Assembly (NCBI GenBank): GCA_927911745.1
Contig: CAKMQF010000073.1
Span: 1-20,674 of the forward strand
Length of the DNA stretch: 20,674 nucleotides
From: an uncultured Gemella sp.
Lineage (GTDB): Bacteria > Bacillota > Bacilli > Staphylococcales > Gemellaceae
Reading direction: 5' to 3'
Shown piece by piece: positions 17,661-20,674 of this stretch. The position numbers were made by a program, and so were the translations under genes. Position 1 is the first letter of the stretch. Every line of letters begins with the position of its first letter. The notes beneath the pieces were generated by a model, which made no database searches, was not told the DNA's origin, and saw only the letters and a program-made list of their open reading frames with translations.

Positions 17661-17702
17661 GATAAGCTGAGTAAAAGCAAAACACTCCCACTTCAGCTTA
17701 TC
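17661..17702 (-). promoter_or_regulatory. Hairpin between the small gene and rlmD
   Basis: A perfect 10-bp stem, GATAAGCTGA (17661-17670) with TCAGCTTATC (17693-17702), with a further GAGT/ACTC inside. On the minus strand it ends with CTTTATAAATGAGG, which is the rlmD ribosome site. The T-tail is too weak for a full terminator. It may damp rlmD expression. Confidence 0.5.
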
Positions 17703-17713
17703 AAATTCTACTA

Positions 17714-17869
17714 TTATTTTATAGTTTTAATTTCGTTATCTAATTCTTCTACTAATGCAATTAATCTGTCAATTTGAGTTAAATCAACTTTTTCAGGTTC
17801 AATATTTTCTAACTCGCTTGCAAAATCTTCAAATTTTGTTTTTAATTCTTCTAAAATATTATTAGGCAT
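17714..17869 (-). CDS. Small acidic coiled protein (51 aa), possibly SE1561 family
   Basis: A 51-residue ORF opening with MPNNILEELKTKFEDFASEL, with AAAGGAGAATGTT before the ATG and a promoter upstream. It is charged, rich in Glu, Leu and Lys, without Cys or membrane segments, and its heptad-like spacing predicts two helices. It resembles from memory the SE1561-type small proteins of Staphylococcus and relatives, a family with no known function; that resemblance is tentative. It is the first gene upstream of rlmD on the same strand, 71 nt away across a hairpin, so the two may be co-transcribed. Confidence 0.75.
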   Translation of the reverse strand: MPNNILEELKTKFEDFASELENIEPEKVDLTQIDRLIALVEELDNEIKTIK

Positions 17870-17897
17870 AACATTCTCCTTTTTTGTTCTCTATTCC

Positions 17898-17925
17898 ATT
17901 ATAATATAAATTCATAAAAATTCAA
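17898..17925 (-). promoter_or_regulatory. Promoter of the small gene and rlmD
   Basis: On the minus strand TTGAAT (17925-17920), 16-bp spacer, TATAAT (17903-17898). The ATG at 17869 follows after 28 nt. Confidence 0.6.
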
Positions 17926-17970
17926 CTCATAACACAAAAATTAATAAATTATTTTATCAGTATAATATTT

Positions 17971-18000
17971 AGTATTTATTCAAAAATACTCTATTTTTTT
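17971..18000 (+). other. Terminator-like hairpin in the rlmD-cls intergenic region
   Basis: AGTATTT (17971-17977) pairs with AAATACT (17984-17990) and is followed by CTATTTTTTT. It resembles a plus-strand terminator, yet no plus-strand gene precedes it. The rest of the AT-rich gap 17926-18064 shows no gene that I can support. Confidence 0.35.
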
Positions 18001-18064
18001 CATTTTAGTATCAAATTAATTATTATCAGCTTAAAGAACACATTGTTTATGTAAATATTATCAT

Positions 18065-18097
18065 TAGACATTTAAGGCGTTTTAAGGTACTATTAAG
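18065..18097 (+). promoter_or_regulatory. cls promoter with phased TTTAAG repeats
   Basis: TAGACA (18065-18070), 17 bp, TACTAT (18088-18093). The spacer is filled by a direct repeat TTTAAG-GCGT-TTTAAG (18071-18086), and a third ATTAAG follows at 18092. The copies are 10-11 bp apart, one helix turn, as for OmpR-family response regulators. The pattern is close to the streptococcal CiaR site (TTTAAG-N5-TTTAAG) but has a 4-bp gap. Confidence 0.4.
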
Positions 18098-18113
18098 TTA
18101 GGAGTGTTATATT

Positions 18114-19631
18114 ATGAATCATATAAATTTACAATTATCAAATATTAATATTACTAGTATTTTTTATTATATTACTTCTATTTTTAATGATATAAATTTT
18201 GATATCGTGTTAACAATTTTCTTAATTATTAATACTTTATTGGCATTTTCAATAGTTTTTCTAGAGTATCAAACTACTACATCATCTTGGGCATGGATAT
18301 TAGTATTATTCTTAATACCTTACCTAGGTTTTATCCTTTATTTAATATTTGGACGACCTATATATAGAGAAAAAATCTTTCCATGTTCAGATGAAGAAAA
18401 AATTAGATATCAACAAAACCTATTAAAAAGAACTGTTCCTTATGAAATTACCAAAAACGAACAAGTAATTTATAAACACAGGAATCTAATAGAATTAAAT
18501 TTTGAAACTGATAAATCATTCTTGTCTAAAAAAAATAAGATACAGATTATTACAGATGGAAAAGAAAAATTCAGATTACTTTTGAAGATATAAAAAAACG
18601 CCAAAAACTATATACATATTCAATATTATATTTTAAAGAAGGATGGTATTGGAAACAGCTCTTTAGTCTTTTAGAACAAAAAACTTTTAGAAGGTGTCGA
18701 CGTATACATTCTTTATGATGATATTGGTTCAAGAAAATTAAGTATTTCATCATTAAGACAATTAACAAAAAACAACGCTAAAATAAAAAGATTCTTCAAA
18801 TCTAAATTTCCACTTATCAATTTCCGTATGAATTACAGAAACCACCGAAAAATAGTTACAATCGATGGGAATATCGGTTATACGGGTGGATTCAATGTTG
18901 GTGATGAATACCTAGGATTAGATAAGAAATTTGGTTATTGGAGAGATACTCACCTTAGAATCGAAGGAGAAGCGGTAGGTTCTTTAGAATACCGTTTCAT
19001 AGATGATTGGAATTCACAGACAACAAAAAAAACTGATCAGCTTAAATTAACGGCTGAACACGTTGCTAAAGCAGTGGATAATTATCTACCTATTCAGTTA
19101 GTTTCTAGTGGTCCAGATAATAAACTTCAAAAAATTAAATATAGTTATCTATATATGATTTCAAAAGCAAAAAAATATATCTACATCCAATCACCTTACT
19201 TTATCCCTGATGAAAGTGTTATGGATGCATTAAAGATGGCAATATTATCTGGAATTGATGTTAGAATTATGGTACCTAATAAACCTGATCACATTTTCGT
19301 TTATTGGGCTACATACTCATTTATTGGTGAGCTTGCAGAATTAGGAGCGAAAACTTATATCTATGAAAATGGATTTATTCATACTAAAATGATTATTATC
19401 GACGATGAACTATCAAGTCTAGGTAGCGCAAACTTCGATTATAGAAGTTTCAAACTTAACTTTGAACTAAATGCATTTATGTATGATGATAAAACCACAA
19501 AAGAATTTAGAGATATATTCTTAAATGATATAGAAAACTCAACCCTGATATCATTTTCTAAGTATCAACAAAGAAGTATACTAATAAAAATTAAAGAAGC
19601 GTTTGCAAGGTTGATATCACCGATTCTATAG
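18114..19631 (+). CDS. cls: Cardiolipin synthase; frameshifted as read
   Basis: A membrane enzyme joining two phosphatidylglycerols into cardiolipin. As read, four homopolymer slips break it: T short at 18580-18583, A long at 18592-18598, T short at 18669-18672, A long at 18678-18683. Each pair cancels, and the restored product is 505 residues, normal length. Two N-terminal membrane segments (about 30-50 and 58-80, with TTTSSWAWILVLFLIPYLGF) match bacterial cardiolipin synthases. Two phospholipase D motifs are present, HRKIVTIDG and HTKMIIIDDELSSLGSANFD (HxK(x)4D), which make the two catalytic halves. The start ATG has TAGGAG upstream. The 3' half from about 18690 reads in one frame with no error. 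Confidence 0.92.
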
Positions 19632-19660
19632 TTGTTTTATATTAAAAAATATGATATATT
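19632..19660 (+). promoter_or_regulatory. Possible prsA promoter
   Basis: TTGTTT (19632-19637), 17 bp, extended -10 TGATATATT (19652-19660). The transcript would start near 19667, about 30 nt before the ATG. It begins right after the cls stop, and I see no terminator between, so read-through from cls is also possible. Confidence 0.4.
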
Positions 19661-19696
19661 AATACATATGTATAATACATAGGAGGACAAATTTTA

Positions 19697-20638
19697 ATGA
19701 AGAAGTTTAAAAAAGCTATTTTACCTATAGCATTAAGTATTTCTGTTATAGGATTAGCAGGATGCTCTGCTGGAGGAACAAAATATATCTCTAGTAAAGC
19801 AGGAGACGTTACAGAAAAAGATATCGTGGAAAGTATTGGTGCTAGCCAACTTTCTAAAACAGCTACAAGTATGATGATTCAAAAAGTACTTTTAGATAAA
19901 TATAAAAATAAAATTGATCAAAAATCAATCGATGAGCAACTTCAAAAAGCTCAAGAACAATACGGTGGTAAAGATAAATTCGAACAACTTTTAAAACAAC
20001 AAGGATTTACACTTGATAAATATAAAGATGGATTAAAAGTTAAAGCTGCTCAAACATTATTAATCAACGATTACGCTGGTACAAATGATGATAAATTAAA
20101 AGAAAGCTACGAAAAAAATAAACACCAATATCACCTAGCGCATATTCTTATAAGTGTTAAAAGTGAATCAAATCCAAACGGATTAAGTGACGAAGAAGCT
20201 AAGAAAAAAGCAGAAGACGTTCTTAAAAAACTTAAAGATGGTGGAGATTTCGCAACTCTAGCTAAAGAAAACTCAAATGATACTGCAAATGCTTCAAACG
20301 GTGGAGATTTAGGTTGGTCTTCTAAAGAAGATAACTCATTTGTTAAAGAATTTAAAGATGCAGCTTATTCATTAAGTAAAGACAAAACTTCTGATGTTGT
20401 AAAAACTTCATTTGGATACCACATCATTAAAGTATTAGATGAAAAAGATTCATCATTCGAAGAATTAAAAACCAGCATTAGCTGAAAAAGCTGCTGAAGA
20501 AGCTATTAAGAAAGATACTACAATCGTTTAGTAAAGCTCTTAAAAAAATTATTTGAAGAGTACAATGTAAAATCAAGCAACAGTGATGTTGAAGCATATA
20601 TTAAATCTATGCTAGAAGGTACTGCTTCTGCTCAATAA
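19697..20638 (+). CDS. prsA: PrsA-like foldase lipoprotein (parvulin PPIase); frameshifted as read
   Basis: A membrane-anchored chaperone that folds secreted proteins outside the cell. The signal peptide ends in lipobox LAGC with Cys23 as lipidation site. A charged helical domain (30-140) precedes a parvulin-type rotamase domain (about 145-240) with HLAHILIS, GGDLGW and SFGYHIIKV. As read, three extra bases at 20467-20471, 20527-20529 and 20542-20548 break the C-terminus. Removing them gives 312 residues ending in EGTASAQ, and the corrected length divides by three exactly. The start ATG has AGGAGG at 19681-19686. The C-terminal part resumes the helical domain, as in PrsA of Bacillus and Staphylococcus. 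It may have a further PrsA paralogue elsewhere. Confidence 0.93.
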
Positions 20639-20674
20639 TAATATTAATACACAAAGATGACTATAAGAACTCAT

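Noticed and set aside
18580..18683. Programmed ribosomal frameshifting in cls
   Set aside because: Four slips in two cancelling pairs, at plain homopolymers without a downstream stimulator, are better explained as sequencing errors.
19671..19676. TATAAT as the prsA -10 box
   Set aside because: The transcript would start within the ribosome site (19681-19686). The -10 at 19655 gives a workable leader.
20461..20550. Truncated PrsA as a true shorter protein
   Set aside because: Removing three homopolymer excess bases restores a family-like C-terminus, and the corrected length divides by three.

Overview
The window comes from a low-GC Gram-positive bacterium of the class Bacilli. It is AT-rich, uses strong AGGAGG-type ribosome sites, and carries a Bacillus-style pyrimidine operon controlled by PyrR attenuation. 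The protein set (compact Fe-S-free RlmD, PrsA foldase lipoprotein, DUF438/DUF1858 pair) and the base composition would fit Gemella or a near relative. That genus call is recollection, not something the sequence proves.

Layout. (1) 1-1800, minus strand: a two-gene operon for a DUF1858 protein and a DUF438/hemerythrin-like/PAS protein, with a Fur/PerR-like palindrome on its promoter. (2) 1801-12420, minus strand: the complete de novo UMP operon pyrR-pyrB-pyrC-carA-carB-pyrK-pyrD-pyrF-pyrE. It has a perfect consensus promoter, two PyrR attenuators (in the pyrR leader and between pyrR and pyrB) and a strong terminator after pyrE. CarAB makes carbamoyl phosphate, PyrB and PyrC make dihydroorotate, PyrDK oxidises it, and PyrE and PyrF yield UMP. 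PyrR senses UMP and closes the loop. No uracil permease gene (pyrP) is present. (3) 12421-14081, minus strand: a compact ABC-F ATPase gene behind a five-codon upstream ORF and a start-occluding hairpin, followed by a 31-residue membrane microprotein. (4) 14124-15680, plus strand: an M20 amidohydrolase whose own lid domain has lost its two conserved loops, followed 2 nt later by a free-standing lid-domain gene that carries both. (5) 15685-17925, minus strand: a 51-residue coiled protein, rlmD and a uracil-DNA-glycosylase-family gene. (6) 18065-20638, plus strand: cardiolipin synthase and PrsA.

Ten single-base homopolymer-length errors break four genes between 14313 and 20548, while everything before 14300 reads cleanly. 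I take these to be sequencing errors and give both the raw and the restored reading.

The best candidate for something undescribed is the split M20 pair: a catalytic chain and a separate lid chain with complementary losses and exact domain boundaries. Second is the layered control of the ABC-F gene.
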